In this document: piece after piece, positions 8,311 to 16,748 of the stretch
Position numbering within the stretch: the stretch's first letter is position 1
Layout of the letters: every line of letters begins with the position of its first letter
From: Cupriavidus sp. MP-37
GTDB taxonomy: Bacteria; Pseudomonadota; Gammaproteobacteria; Burkholderiales; Burkholderiaceae
NCBI RefSeq assembly: GCF_020618415.1
Contig: NZ_CP085345.1
Span: 806,001 to 870,000 of the forward strand
Direction: 5' to 3'
DNA length: 64,000 nucleotides
Notes under the pieces: generated by a model
The model's input: the letters and a program-made list of their open reading frames with translations, nothing else
Database searches by the model: none
Told to the model about the DNA's origin: nothing
Translations under genes and position numbers: made by a program

Positions 8311-9534
8311 CTACAGGCCCAGCACCTGCTTGGCCAGCAACTCGTGCTGGATCTCGCTGGAACCGCCGGCGATGGTGTAGCCGCGCGTGACAAAGCGGCG
8401 CGCCGAGGCCGCGGCGGCGTAGGCGGACTGGCCCGGTGGCGGCAGCGCCGGCTCGAAGTGCGCGGCGCGGTCATAGGCCAGCGTGTCCGGGCCGAGCGCG
8501 TCGACCGCCAGGTTCTCGATGTCCTGGATCAGCCGGCTGCCCAGCAGCTTGAGCATGCCGGTCTCGGGCCCCAGCGCCTGCCCCGCGCGCGCCTGCCGGC
8601 GAAAGCGCAGCACGGTCGCCGCCAGCGCCTCGAGCCGCACCTCCAGCGCGCGCAGCCGGCGCGCAAACCAGGGCCGCTGCAGCAGCGGCTGGCCGCCCTC
8701 CTCCAGCTCCGCGCCGATGGCGCGCACCTTGGCCAGGCGGCGGCGGTTCTCGGCCACGCGCGCCAGGTTCAGCCGCTCGTGCTCGAGCAGCGACTTGGCG
8801 ATCGACCAGCCGGCGTTCTCGTCGCCGACGCGGTTTGCCACCGGCACTTCCACTTCGTCGAAGAACACCTGGTTGAACAGGTGCCAGCCATGGATGCCGA
8901 CCAGCGGCCGCACGCTCACGCCGGGGCTGCGCATGTCGATCAGCAGGAAGCTGATGCCCTGCTGCGCGCGCGCTTCGGTATCGGTGCGCACCAGGCAGAA
9001 AATCCAGTCGGCGTACTGCGCGTACGAGGTCCAGATCTTGCTGCCGCTGACCACGTAGACCTCGCTGCCGTCGGGCCGGGTCCTGCGCACCGCGCGCGTC
9101 TTCAGCGAGGCCAGGTCCGAGCCGGCGTTGGGCTCGGAATAGCCCTGGCACCACCAGTGTTCCTGGTTGAGGATGCGCGGCAGGAAGTACTGCTGCTGCG
9201 CCGGCGTGCCGTAGCGGATCAGGATCGGCCCAATCATCTCGAAGGTGATGCCGCCACTCTCGGGCGCGTGCGCCAGCACCAATTCTTCCTGGAACACGGC
9301 GCGGCGCTCCGGGCTCCAGTCGCAGCCCTGCCATGCGGCGGGCCAGTGCGGCACCAGCCAGCCGCGCTCGGCCAGCCGGTGTTGCCAGTCGACCAGCTCC
9401 TGCTTGCTGACTTCGAGCCCGAGGCGGACTTTCTCGCGCACGGCATGCGGCAGCGCGCTCGCGACGAACGCGCGCACCTCGCCGCGGAAGGCCTGCAGCG
9501 AGGCCTCGTCATCGTTGATAAGGGATTCGGTCAT
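8311..9534 (-). CDS. Acyl-CoA dehydrogenase family protein (first of a pair)
   Basis: Acyl-CoA dehydrogenase of 407 residues with the FAD/substrate motif WCQGYSEPNAGSDLASL, the middle beta-domain segment YVVSGSKIWTSYAQYADW and the C-terminal IAGGSSEIQHELLAKQVLGL. The IYEGT catalytic position of classical members reads IAGGS here. The ATG at 9534 overlaps the preceding hydratase stop (ATGA), supporting this start over the TTG at 9549. It probably forms a complex with the next gene product and oxidises an acyl-CoA made by the CaiB transferase at the head of the operon. Confidence 0.87.
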   Translation of the reverse strand: MTESLINDDEASLQAFRGEVRAFVASALPHAVREKVRLGLEVSKQELVDWQHRLAERGWLVPHWPAAWQGCDWSPERRAVFQEELVLAHAPESGGITFEMIGPILIRYGTPAQQQYFLPRILNQEHWWCQGYSEPNAGSDLASLKTRAVRRTRPDGSEVYVVSGSKIWTSYAQYADWIFCLVRTDTEARAQQGISFLLIDMRSPGVSVRPLVGIHGWHLFNQVFFDEVEVPVANRVGDENAGWSIAKSLLEHERLNLARVAENRRRLAKVRAIGAELEEGGQPLLQRPWFARRLRALEVRLEALAATVLRFRRQARAGQALGPETGMLKLLGSRLIQDIENLAVDALGPDTLAYDRAAHFEPALPPPGQSAYAAAASARRFVTRGYTIAGGSSEIQHELLAKQVLGL

Positions 9535-10220
9535 GATGTCTGCCTGCAAGCGTCCTTGCCGCGCGCCGCGAAGGCCGCACGCATGCCGCCCTTGATCGCG
9601 GCCACGCCCTCCGCCGGAAAGCCGCCGATGGTGGCGGCCAGCCCGCGCGCGCGGTCCAGCACCTGGGAGTCGTCGACCAGTTCGGTGGCGATGCCCAGGC
9701 GCAGCAGTTCCGGCGCGGGCACGCGGTCACCCAGCAGGCACAGCCGCGCGGCAACCGCCTCGGAGTGGCGCAGCGCCAGCCACTCGGCATTGCGCGGCGC
9801 GGCCATGCCCAGGCGGATCTCGCCGATCTGCAGGAAGGCGCCGGCGCCGCACACCAGCAGGTCGCCGGCCAGCGCCAGCGCCGCGCCGCCGTTGATGGCA
9901 TGGCGCTCGAGCGCCACCACCCAGGCCTTGCGGCTGTGCCGCAAGCCCTGGTGCACGCGCTCCCACACCGGCGCGAACGCCGCCAGCCCGCCCGCTTCGG
10001 CTTGCAGCGCCTGCAGGTCCAGGCCGGAGCAGAAGCCGCCGTCGGCGCCGCGCAGCAGCACCGCGCGCACGCTGTCGTCGGCGGCCAGGGTCTCGATCGC
10101 GTCGCCGAGCGCGCGCGCCAGCGCCATGTCGATGGCATTGCGGCGCGCCGGGCGGTTCAGCACCAGCTCGGCCCAGCCGGCGTGGCGCTGCAGCAGCACG
10201 GGGGATGCGGGCGCGTTCAT
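9531..10220 (-). CDS. Enoyl-CoA hydratase/isomerase (crotonase) family protein
   Basis: Crotonase-fold protein of 229 residues, shorter than the usual ~260. It has VLNRPARRNAID, GGFCSGLDL (oxyanion hole) and INGGAALALAGDLLV. Where many hydratases carry the first catalytic glutamate there is an aspartate (GDLLV); the second region reads IGEIRLGM. The start overlaps the CaiB stop and the end overlaps the acyl-CoA dehydrogenase start (both ATGA), so the three genes are translationally coupled. Hydration, isomerisation or another CoA-ester reaction cannot be distinguished from sequence. Confidence 0.82.
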   Translation of the reverse strand: MNAPASPVLLQRHAGWAELVLNRPARRNAIDMALARALGDAIETLAADDSVRAVLLRGADGGFCSGLDLQALQAEAGGLAAFAPVWERVHQGLRHSRKAWVVALERHAINGGAALALAGDLLVCGAGAFLQIGEIRLGMAAPRNAEWLALRHSEAVAARLCLLGDRVPAPELLRLGIATELVDDSQVLDRARGLAATIGGFPAEGVAAIKGGMRAAFAARGKDACRQTS

Positions 10221-11440
10221 GCCGCCTCCTGCTGCGCGGCTTCCACGCCGATGGCGCCGGCATGGGCCATGGCGCCGATCTGTGCCGTGCTGTAGCCGAG
10301 TTCGGCCAGCACTTCGGCGGTATGCTGGCCGAGCCGCGGCACCGCCGGCGTGCCGCCCGCGGCCAGGCTCTCCAGGTTGAACGGCAGCCCGGGCAGTTCC
10401 AGCTGGCCGCCCTCGCCGTCGCCGACGGGACGCAGGATGCCGCTGGCATGCACGTCGGCGCTGGCCTTGACCTGGTGGTAGTCGCGCACCACGCCCACCA
10501 CCACCTGGTGGCGCTCCAGCAGCGCCCGCGCGGCATCGCCGCTCAGGTGGCGCAGCGCGTCGTGCAGGATCGCCAGCAGCGCGGCGCGGTGCTGCACCCG
10601 CAGCGCGTTGCTGGCAAAGCGCGGGTCGTGCGCCAGCGCGGGCTGGCCGATGGCAGCGCACAGGCGTGCCCAGTGTTCGTCCAGATAGGCCGACAGCACG
10701 ATATGGCCGTCGGCCACCGCGATCACGTCGGCGGCCGGCGCGGCCTTGGGCTGGCTGTTGCCGCTGCGCACCGGCAGCGCGCCGGAGCACTGGTACTCGG
10801 CCCACAGCTGGGCCTGCAGCTGCACCCCGACCGACAGCAGCGAGGTCTCGATGGTCTCGCCGGCGCCGGTGCGCTCGCGCCGGAACAGCGCGGCCAGGAT
10901 GGCGTTGCCGGCCGCCAGCGCGGTGGCCGCGTCGATCAGCGCGAAGCCGGCCTTGAGCGGCTGCCCGCCGGCCTCGCCGGTCACCGACATCATGCCGCTC
11001 TCCGCCTGCGCGGCAATGTCGAGCCCGGGCCGCGTGCGCGACGGCCCGCGCGTGCCGAAGCCGCTGATCGAGGCGTGGATCAGATCAGGGCGCGCCGCGC
11101 GCAGCGTGGCGGCGTCCAGCCCCAGCGCTTCCATCACGCCGGCGCGGGTGTTGTGCAGCACCACGTCGCTGGCCAGCGCCAGCCGCCGCGCGGCATCCAG
11201 GCCGCCGGGCGTGCGCAGGTCCAGCGCGATGCCGCGCTTGCCGCGGTTATAGGCCAGGAACATCGGGCTCTGCGGGCTGGTGCCGTCAAAGCGCCGCGCG
11301 CTGTCCCCGCGCAGCGCTTCCACCTTGACCACGTCCGCGCCCAGGTCGGCCAGCATCATGGCCGCGCCCGGCGCCGCGATGAACTGCCCGAACTCCGCCA
11401 CGCGTATACCTGCCAGCGGCAGGTCTTGCCGGTTCGCCAT
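10217..11440 (-). CDS. CaiB/BaiF-family (class III) CoA-transferase
   Basis: Class III CoA-transferase of 407 residues, predicted to activate a carboxylic acid by moving CoA from a donor thioester. Signatures: IRVAEFGQFIAAPGAAMMLADLGADVVKVE at the N terminus (residues about 12-40), YNRGKRGIALDL, and PGLDIAAQAESGMM, which contains the conserved aspartate that forms the aspartyl-CoA anhydride. It is the first gene of the minus-strand operon CaiB-hydratase-two dehydrogenases-Bug-porin and is divergent from a LysR regulator with a 200-bp shared control region. Confidence 0.88.
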   Translation of the reverse strand: MANRQDLPLAGIRVAEFGQFIAAPGAAMMLADLGADVVKVEALRGDSARRFDGTSPQSPMFLAYNRGKRGIALDLRTPGGLDAARRLALASDVVLHNTRAGVMEALGLDAATLRAARPDLIHASISGFGTRGPSRTRPGLDIAAQAESGMMSVTGEAGGQPLKAGFALIDAATALAAGNAILAALFRRERTGAGETIETSLLSVGVQLQAQLWAEYQCSGALPVRSGNSQPKAAPAADVIAVADGHIVLSAYLDEHWARLCAAIGQPALAHDPRFASNALRVQHRAALLAILHDALRHLSGDAARALLERHQVVVGVVRDYHQVKASADVHASGILRPVGDGEGGQLELPGLPFNLESLAAGGTPAVPRLGQHTAEVLAELGYSTAQIGAMAHAGAIGVEAAQQEAA

Positions 11441-11543
11441 GCGGTTTCACTCCTCGAAGAAGCCGGCGCGGCCGGCGGTTGGCGTCGATGTGGAGCGATC
11501 ATGCGTGAGCGCCGCGCATCGCGGCAGATGCCAAAACGGCTGC

Positions 11544-11566
11544 GGTGCAAACCGTGGGTTAGCACC
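11544..11566. promoter_or_regulatory. 23-bp dyad, candidate LysR operator (site 1)
   Basis: Imperfect palindrome GGTGCAAACC-GTG-GGTTAGCACC in the caiB/lysR divergent region. The reverse complement of the dyad at 12624-12646 matches it at 20 of 23 positions. A second perfect hairpin-like repeat, CCTCGGG-TTAT-CCCGAGG, lies directly beside it at 11566-11583. Position and symmetry fit an autoregulatory LysR-type site. Confidence 0.6.
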
Positions 11567-11640
11567 CTCGGGTTATCCCGAGGCCCGTGGATTGCCGCTA
11601 TGCTGTGCGCCCAGTGCGTCGTTTGAGTGGAGCCCAATCC

Positions 11641-12573
11641 ATGCGTCTGAGCCAAGTCCAGGACTTCATCGCCGTGGCCGAGCACGGCAGCATCCGCGCC
11701 GGCGCCCGCGCGCGCGATGTGTCGGCACCGGCACTGACCAAGAGCATCCGCCAGCTGGAAGAGGAGCTGCATGTGCCGCTGCTGACCCGCACCACCCGCG
11801 GCGTGGTGCTGTCGCGCTTCGGCGAAGCCTTCCTGCGGCGCGCGCGGCTGATCGCCACCGAGGCCCGCAAGGCCAGCGAGGAAATGGCGCAGATGCTGGG
11901 CGCGCGCAACGGCGTGGTGCGCGTCGGCACCACCCGCGGCCCGGCGCATGTGCTGCTGCCCGCGGTGGTCAAGCGCTTTCGCGTGCAGCACCCCGACGTG
12001 CTGGTCTGCATCGACAGCTGGGGCTACCCCAGCCACCTCGACGAACTCCGCTCCGGCGTGATGGACATGGCAGTCAGCCCGGTCCCGGATGAGGGCATCG
12101 AGCGCGAATTCACCTGCGAGCCGCTCTACAACAACGACTCGGTCGTGGTGGCGCACCGCGAGCACCCGCTGCGCCACGCCCGCAGCCTGCGTGAACTGGT
12201 CGGCTCGGACTGGATCCTGACCGGCCAGCGCATGCACGGCCCGGGCGCCGCCATCCTCGACGCCTTCCGTGAACGCGATCTGCCCTTGCCGCACGTGGCG
12301 GTGCGCTGCGACACCATCGGCATGATCGAGCACCTGATGCAGGACCGCCACCTGCTGTGCATGCTGCCGCGCCAGATGGTGCCCGGCCGCCTGGCCGCCA
12401 ATGGCCTGGTGCCATTGCCGATCGAGGACAAGCTGCCCAGCCACACCGTCAGCCTGATCTACCGCGCCGATTCGCCGATGACGCCGGTGGCCGCGCAATT
12501 CGCCACGCTGCTGCGGCGCGAAGTCCACTACCTGACCCACCTGCCCGACAGCCCGCTGCGCCGGCCCGCCTGA
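11641..12573 (+). CDS. LysR-family transcriptional regulator
   Basis: LysR regulator of 310 residues. The N-terminal helix-turn-helix (MRLSQVQDFIAVAEHGSIRAGARARDV, then ALTKSIRQLEEEL) and the linker are followed by a periplasmic-binding-like effector domain (about 90-300). The ATG at 11641 begins the canonical LysR N terminus; the upstream in-frame codons from 11587 have no support. It is divergent from the CaiB operon and upstream of the MBL-fold/Bug operon, and similar dyads lie in front of both, so it probably regulates both in response to the pathway substrate. Confidence 0.88.
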   Translation: MRLSQVQDFIAVAEHGSIRAGARARDVSAPALTKSIRQLEEELHVPLLTRTTRGVVLSRFGEAFLRRARLIATEARKASEEMAQMLGARNGVVRVGTTRGPAHVLLPAVVKRFRVQHPDVLVCIDSWGYPSHLDELRSGVMDMAVSPVPDEGIEREFTCEPLYNNDSVVVAHREHPLRHARSLRELVGSDWILTGQRMHGPGAAILDAFRERDLPLPHVAVRCDTIGMIEHLMQDRHLLCMLPRQMVPGRLAANGLVPLPIEDKLPSHTVSLIYRADSPMTPVAAQFATLLRREVHYLTHLPDSPLRRPA

Positions 12574-12623
12574 GCGCGCCGCTAGCGCAGCGCGCGGCGC
12601 AGGGGAACTCCCGCTACCGGCAC

Positions 12624-12646
12624 GGTGCTAACCGGCGGTTTACACC
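12624..12646. promoter_or_regulatory. 23-bp dyad, candidate LysR operator (site 2)
   Basis: Dyad GGTGCTAACC-GGC-GGTTTACACC, 148 bp upstream of the MBL-fold gene. Read on the other strand it matches site 1 at 20 of 23 positions. Two such sites flanking the lysR gene suggest that one regulator controls both operons. Confidence 0.6.
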
Positions 12647-12793
12647 TGGAATTGCCGAACCGCCCTGTTTGCCGCGCCGGCGCTGCGTTTGCGGGCGGCA
12701 TGCCGCGGCGCGGCGGGATATTCCCCAATCGCTGCGCGGCGCCCTTTTGCCTGACAGTGATGCCGACATTCAGCCGAGCACAGGGAGGCAAGC

Positions 12794-14047
12794 ATGCAGG
12801 ACATCGAAGAGCGGCCGTCGGCGCTGGTCACGGGCAGCGGCATCGAATGCGCCGGCGACGGCGTATGGCTGCTGCACGGGCAAGGCCAGAGCTTTGTCGC
12901 CGATGTGGGCAACGGGCTGCTGGTAGTCGACAGCGGCCCGGGCGGGCGCATCACGCGCGGCATGATCGAGGCGCTGCGCACGCAGACCGACCTGCCGGTG
13001 CTGGCGATCTGCTACAGCCACGGCCACATGGGCTACAACGCCGGCCTGCAGCAATGGCTGGACCACGCCGCCGCGCGCGGCGAGCCCGCGCCGCGCGTGC
13101 TCGCCCACGTCAACGTGCTGGCGCGCCAGGCACGCTACCGCGAGACCCAGCGCATGCAGGAGCGCATGGCCGAGATCCAGTTCCGCCAGCCGGCCGGCGG
13201 GCTGGCGGGCAAGCTGGTCCATGTCGAACCCACCGAAACCTTTGCCGACGGCGTGACGCTGGGACATGGCGAGCGCCGCGCGGAAATCCTGTGGGCACCG
13301 TCGGAAACCGACGACGCCGTGGCGGTCTGGCTGCCGGGCCGGCGCCTGCTCTACGGCGGCCCGGCGGTGATCGACTCGATCCCCAACATCGGCACCCCGT
13401 TCCGCACCCTGCGCGACACCGTGCGCTGGGCCGACACGCTCGAACGCCTGGCCGCGCTGCAGCCGCGCGCGGTGGTGCGCGAGTTCGGCGCCACCGTGCA
13501 GGGCGAGGCGCAATGCCAGCGCGTGCTGGGCGAGACCGCGAAGGCCTTGCGCTGGCTGCGCGCCGAGGTAGTGCGGCTGATGAACGCAGGCTGCAATGAA
13601 CGCCAGATGCTGGCCGCGCTGCAGCCCCCCGCGGCGCTGTTCGACCAGCCCTGGATGCGGCCCACGTACGGCGACCCCAGCTATATCGCGCGCGACATCT
13701 ACCGCTCGGAGAACGGCTGGTGGGACCGCAACGCCACCACGCTGCACCCGGCGCCGCCGCAGCAGGCCGCAGCGGAGATTGCCGCCGCCGTCGCCGACCA
13801 TGGCGCACTGATCCGCCACGCGCAGGCGCTGGCCGAGCGCGGCGACACGCAACTGGCGCTGCACGTGATCGACGTCCTGGCGCTGGCGCCGGAGCAAACC
13901 CCGACGGTGCGCGAGGCGCGCGCACTCAAGGCGGCGTGGCTGCGCCAGCGCGCCACGCAGGTGCGCAGCTATGTGTCGCGCAGCCTGTATGGCGCGGCCG
14001 CCGACGCGCTCGAGAGCGAGGCGGCGGACAACTTCGGCCTGCACTAG
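12794..14047 (+). CDS. MBL-fold protein with alkyl-sulfatase-like dimerisation domain; incomplete metal motif
   Basis: Protein of 417 residues. The N-terminal half resembles SdsA/BDS1-type metallo-beta-lactamase-fold alkylsulfatases (VADVGNGLLVVDSGPGG, then the metal loop). The second half (from about 250) matches the alkyl sulfatase dimerisation domain, with IARDIYRSENGWWDRN. Where active enzymes read THxHxDH, this protein reads SHGHMGYN (H76, H78, then G80 and Y81), so the Asp and third His are missing. The C-terminal SCP2-like domain of full-length alkylsulfatases is also absent. It could be a one-metal or non-hydrolytic relative. It is followed 9 bp later by a Bug receptor. Confidence 0.72.
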   Translation: MQDIEERPSALVTGSGIECAGDGVWLLHGQGQSFVADVGNGLLVVDSGPGGRITRGMIEALRTQTDLPVLAICYSHGHMGYNAGLQQWLDHAAARGEPAPRVLAHVNVLARQARYRETQRMQERMAEIQFRQPAGGLAGKLVHVEPTETFADGVTLGHGERRAEILWAPSETDDAVAVWLPGRRLLYGGPAVIDSIPNIGTPFRTLRDTVRWADTLERLAALQPRAVVREFGATVQGEAQCQRVLGETAKALRWLRAEVVRLMNAGCNERQMLAALQPPAALFDQPWMRPTYGDPSYIARDIYRSENGWWDRNATTLHPAPPQQAAAEIAAAVADHGALIRHAQALAERGDTQLALHVIDVLALAPEQTPTVREARALKAAWLRQRATQVRSYVSRSLYGAAADALESEAADNFGLH

Positions 14048-14056
14048 GAAGACACC

Positions 14057-15091
14057 ATGAACGACACCGTGCCACGCACACCCCTTGCGGCCGCGCCCGC
14101 CCGGCTGACGGATCCGCGCCGGCGCGCGCTGCTGCGCGGCCTCGCCGCGCTCGGCCTGGGCGCCACGGCGGGCCGCCTGCACGCCGGCAACGCCTGGCCG
14201 GCGCGGCCGATGCGGCTGGTGGTGCCGGCGCCGCCGGGCGGCGGCACCGACCTGTTCGCGCGCACGCTGGCGGCAGCGCTGGGCAAGGCGCTGGGCCAGA
14301 CCATCGTGGTCGACAACAAGCCGGGCGCGACCGGCATCATCGGCAACGATACCGTGGCCAAGGCCAGTCCCGACGGTTACACGCTGCTGTTCACCTATGC
14401 CGCCGCGGTGGTGATCAACCAGACCTTGCAACCGAAGCTGCCGTATGACGGCCTGCGCGACCTGGTGCCGGTGGCGCAGATCGGCGCGGGCGGCAATTTC
14501 CTGGTGGTGACGCCGGACGTCCCCGCGCGCACGCTCAAGGAATTCGTCGCCCATGTCCTCAAGCGCCCGGATGCCTACGACTACGGCTCATGGGGCATCG
14601 GTTCGGGCGGCCACCTGACCATGGAAGCGCTCAGGATGCAGACCGGCATGAAGCTGCGCCACGTGCCGTACAAGGGCGTGGCACCGATCCTGGCCGACCT
14701 GCAGGGCGGCGTGATCAAGGCCGCCTTCGTCGATACCTCGTCGTCGCTGCCGCTGCTCCGCGCCGGCAAGCTGCGCGCGCTGGCGGTCAGCGGCACGCGC
14801 CGCGCCCCGGCCACGCCCGACGTGCCGACCATGACCGAGCAAGGCTATCCGTTCGACACCGACAGCTGGTATGGCCTGTTCGCGCCAGCCGGCACCAGTG
14901 CCGCAATCGTGCAGCGGCTCAACGCCGAGGTGAACCGGCTGCTGGCGGACGCCGCCGTGCGCGAGCGCTTCCTGCAGCTGAACATGGGCATGGCGCCGCC
15001 CAAGACCCCGGAACAGTTCGCGCAGACCGTGCGCGCCGACGTGGGCACGTGGGGCAAGCTGATCCAGGCCAACCACGTCACCGTCGACTGA
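14057..15091 (+). CDS. Bug/TctC-family periplasmic solute-binding receptor with Tat-like leader
   Basis: Tripartite-tricarboxylate-type receptor of 344 residues. The leader carries twin arginines before a hydrophobic stretch (DPRRRALLRGLAALGLG), suggesting Tat export. The mature part shows WPARPMRLVVPAPPGGGTD, IVVDNKPGATG and GYTLLFTYAAAVV. It is co-transcribed with the MBL-fold gene (9-bp gap). With the Bug receptor at 6018-7022 and the porin, it forms the uptake side of this catabolic block. Ligand unknown. Confidence 0.85.
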   Translation: MNDTVPRTPLAAAPARLTDPRRRALLRGLAALGLGATAGRLHAGNAWPARPMRLVVPAPPGGGTDLFARTLAAALGKALGQTIVVDNKPGATGIIGNDTVAKASPDGYTLLFTYAAAVVINQTLQPKLPYDGLRDLVPVAQIGAGGNFLVVTPDVPARTLKEFVAHVLKRPDAYDYGSWGIGSGGHLTMEALRMQTGMKLRHVPYKGVAPILADLQGGVIKAAFVDTSSSLPLLRAGKLRALAVSGTRRAPATPDVPTMTEQGYPFDTDSWYGLFAPAGTSAAIVQRLNAEVNRLLADAAVRERFLQLNMGMAPPKTPEQFAQTVRADVGTWGKLIQANHVTVD

Positions 15092-15130
15092 TGCCGGTGC
15101 GCGGCGCGAAGGCCTTCCTGCTGTAGAAGC

Positions 15131-15164
15131 GCCTGCCCTCTCCCCCGGCCCCTCTCCCGCAAGC
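15131..15164. repeat. REP-like repeat, left half, interrupted by IS copy 2
   Basis: CCCTCTCCCCCGGCCCCTCTCCCGCAAGC just after the Bug receptor gene; the palindrome is split at GCAAGC by the insertion sequence and resumes at 16421. Confidence 0.8.
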
Positions 15165-16420
15165 TGTATGGACCGGGGACATGGGTAACACATGTGCCAG
15201 GACATGGGTAACAGTCCAGTCTCCAGTTTAATTGGCCTCCTGTAGGTCTATTGTGGCCACCTTCTGATGGCAGAAGTAGACATCAAAGGTGCCGTCCAAA
15301 TCCACGCGAGGGCGCAGCGCTACGGGCGTTCCGACCAAGGCTCGTCCGACCCGGAACGTCTTTCCTCGGAAGCAGATGCGCCCGCCGTCGCCTACCTTTC
15401 GCACGATGTCATCGCTGCCGTACTCGATAGGCGGGAGCTCGCGCGGCATCGTCCGTGGACTAGGCGCATAGCGGCTTGCGGGTGTCTCCATATCCAGGGC
15501 GTGGTGTGGGCGCTTGAAGTTGTACACGTGGCGCCAATGGCTGAAGTGATGCTGCGCATCGTCCAGATCCCGGAAGCGCTGGTTGGCCAACAGCTCTGCC
15601 TGCATGGTTCGATGGAAGCGCTCGTCCTTACCGTTGGTCTGCGGATGGCGAGGTCGGCTATGACTGAGCCGCACCCCCAGGCGGATCAGCCAAGCACCCA
15701 ACGTGGTAAGTGCACGGGGCACTGGAGAACCCCAGGGCGGGCCGTTGTCTGCATTGATGCGCTCGGGCAGCCCATAGCGCGCAAAAGCCTTCTCTAACGC
15801 TTCCTGTACGGATTCAAACTGTTCGTTGCCCAAGGCCCTGAGCAGCACATTGAACCGGGAGTGATCGTCCAAGACCGTGAGTGGGTGGCACCGCTGCGTG
15901 TCGGTAGCGAAGTGGCCTTTAAAGTCAATTTGCCATAGTGCATTGGGCCGGTCGTGCTCGAAGCGCTGCCAGGCTGTAGCGGCCGAGCTGGCGGCCGGAT
16001 CGATCAAGCCATGGCGGCGCAGCACCCAATTGACTGTGCTCGGGGCGATTTGGACGCAGTGGTCACGCTCCAGTACGCGTGCGATCTTGCGGGCGCCCCA
16101 GGCCGAATGTTCGGCTCGGATCGCTAGCACGCCCTCTTCGACGGCAGCTGGAGTTCGGCCGGGAGAGCTATGTGGCCGCCGAGTTCGGTCGTCCAGATCC
16201 TCTCGGTTCAACCACTTGTAACCGGTCTTGCGACTGATGCAGAAGCGGCGGCAAAGCTCCGCAATATTGGCGTCCGCCTGGCGTGCCAGGCGGACGAACT
16301 CTTCTCTTTGCTGCTTCACGGTGTTTTGGCTCCAGGGCAACGTTGTCCTCCCGCTGACTAAGCGGGAAAAGTGTTACCCATGTCCTGGCACACCTGTTAC
16401 CTATGTCCCCGGTCTATACA
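15165..16420 (-). mobile_element. IS481-family insertion sequence, copy 2 (1256 bp)
   Basis: Same 1256-bp length, ends and orientation as the copy at 3349-4604, flanked by the same GCAAGC duplication (15159-15164 and 16421-16426). The host sequence on both sides is another REP-like repeat resembling the one at 27360-27500, not the 175-bp array, so this is an independent insertion at the same hexamer of the palindrome rather than a product of local duplication. Confidence 0.95.
15228..16340 (-). CDS. IS481-family DDE transposase (copy 2)
   Basis: Intact 370-residue transposase identical in translation to the one at 3412-4524, with the same TTG start, N-terminal helix-turn-helix and candidate catalytic residues D139, D198 and E240. 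The identity shows that both copies derive from very recent transposition. The two direct copies bracket about 10.6 kb and could recombine to delete the catabolic block between them. Confidence 0.95.
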   Translation of the reverse strand: MPWSQNTVKQQREEFVRLARQADANIAELCRRFCISRKTGYKWLNREDLDDRTRRPHSSPGRTPAAVEEGVLAIRAEHSAWGARKIARVLERDHCVQIAPSTVNWVLRRHGLIDPAASSAATAWQRFEHDRPNALWQIDFKGHFATDTQRCHPLTVLDDHSRFNVLLRALGNEQFESVQEALEKAFARYGLPERINADNGPPWGSPVPRALTTLGAWLIRLGVRLSHSRPRHPQTNGKDERFHRTMQAELLANQRFRDLDDAQHHFSHWRHVYNFKRPHHALDMETPASRYAPSPRTMPRELPPIEYGSDDIVRKVGDGGRICFRGKTFRVGRALVGTPVALRPRVDLDGTFDVYFCHQKVATIDLQEAN

Positions 16421-16612
16421 GCAAGCGGGAGAGGGGAGCAAACAAGCTGCTCGCATGGCGTTGTCGCGGGCGAGCCCGACAGCGTTATTCTTCCCGCCTG
16501 TTTTCTCCCCTCTCCCTTTGGGAGAGGGGCGGGGGAGAGGGTAGCGTTGCCACGAAGTGAAGCGACATCGTGCTTGCCGAATGCCGGCCTCTCTCCCGCA
16601 AGCGGGAGAGGA
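16421..16612. repeat. REP-like composite repeat (inverted relative to 27310-27500)
   Basis: No gene supported. It contains CTCTCCCTTTGGGAGAGGGG, a spacer with GCGTTGCCACGAAGTGAAG and TCGTGCTTGCCGAATGCC, and CTCTCCCGCAAGCGGGAGAG. The reverse complement of 27310-27500 carries the same modules. The rest up to the MFS start at 16749 shows nothing recognisable. Confidence 0.8.
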
Positions 16613-16748
16613 GAGCAAACCCTCTTGCCCGTTCGCCGCGACTGTCGTAAGGTGACGGCTCCTGGGATAACCGAAGCCCCGCCTCGAAACCCGCCGACCC
16701 ACGGCCGCGACGCCAACGCCGCGGCCGTCCAACCGACGGGAGCCCATC

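Noticed and set aside
3349..16420. Composite transposon made of the two IS481 copies and the catabolic block
   Set aside because: Each copy has its own GCAAGC duplication and, when removed, restores a continuous host repeat on its own. This shows two independent insertions, not movement of the block as a unit, although deletion by recombination between copies remains possible.
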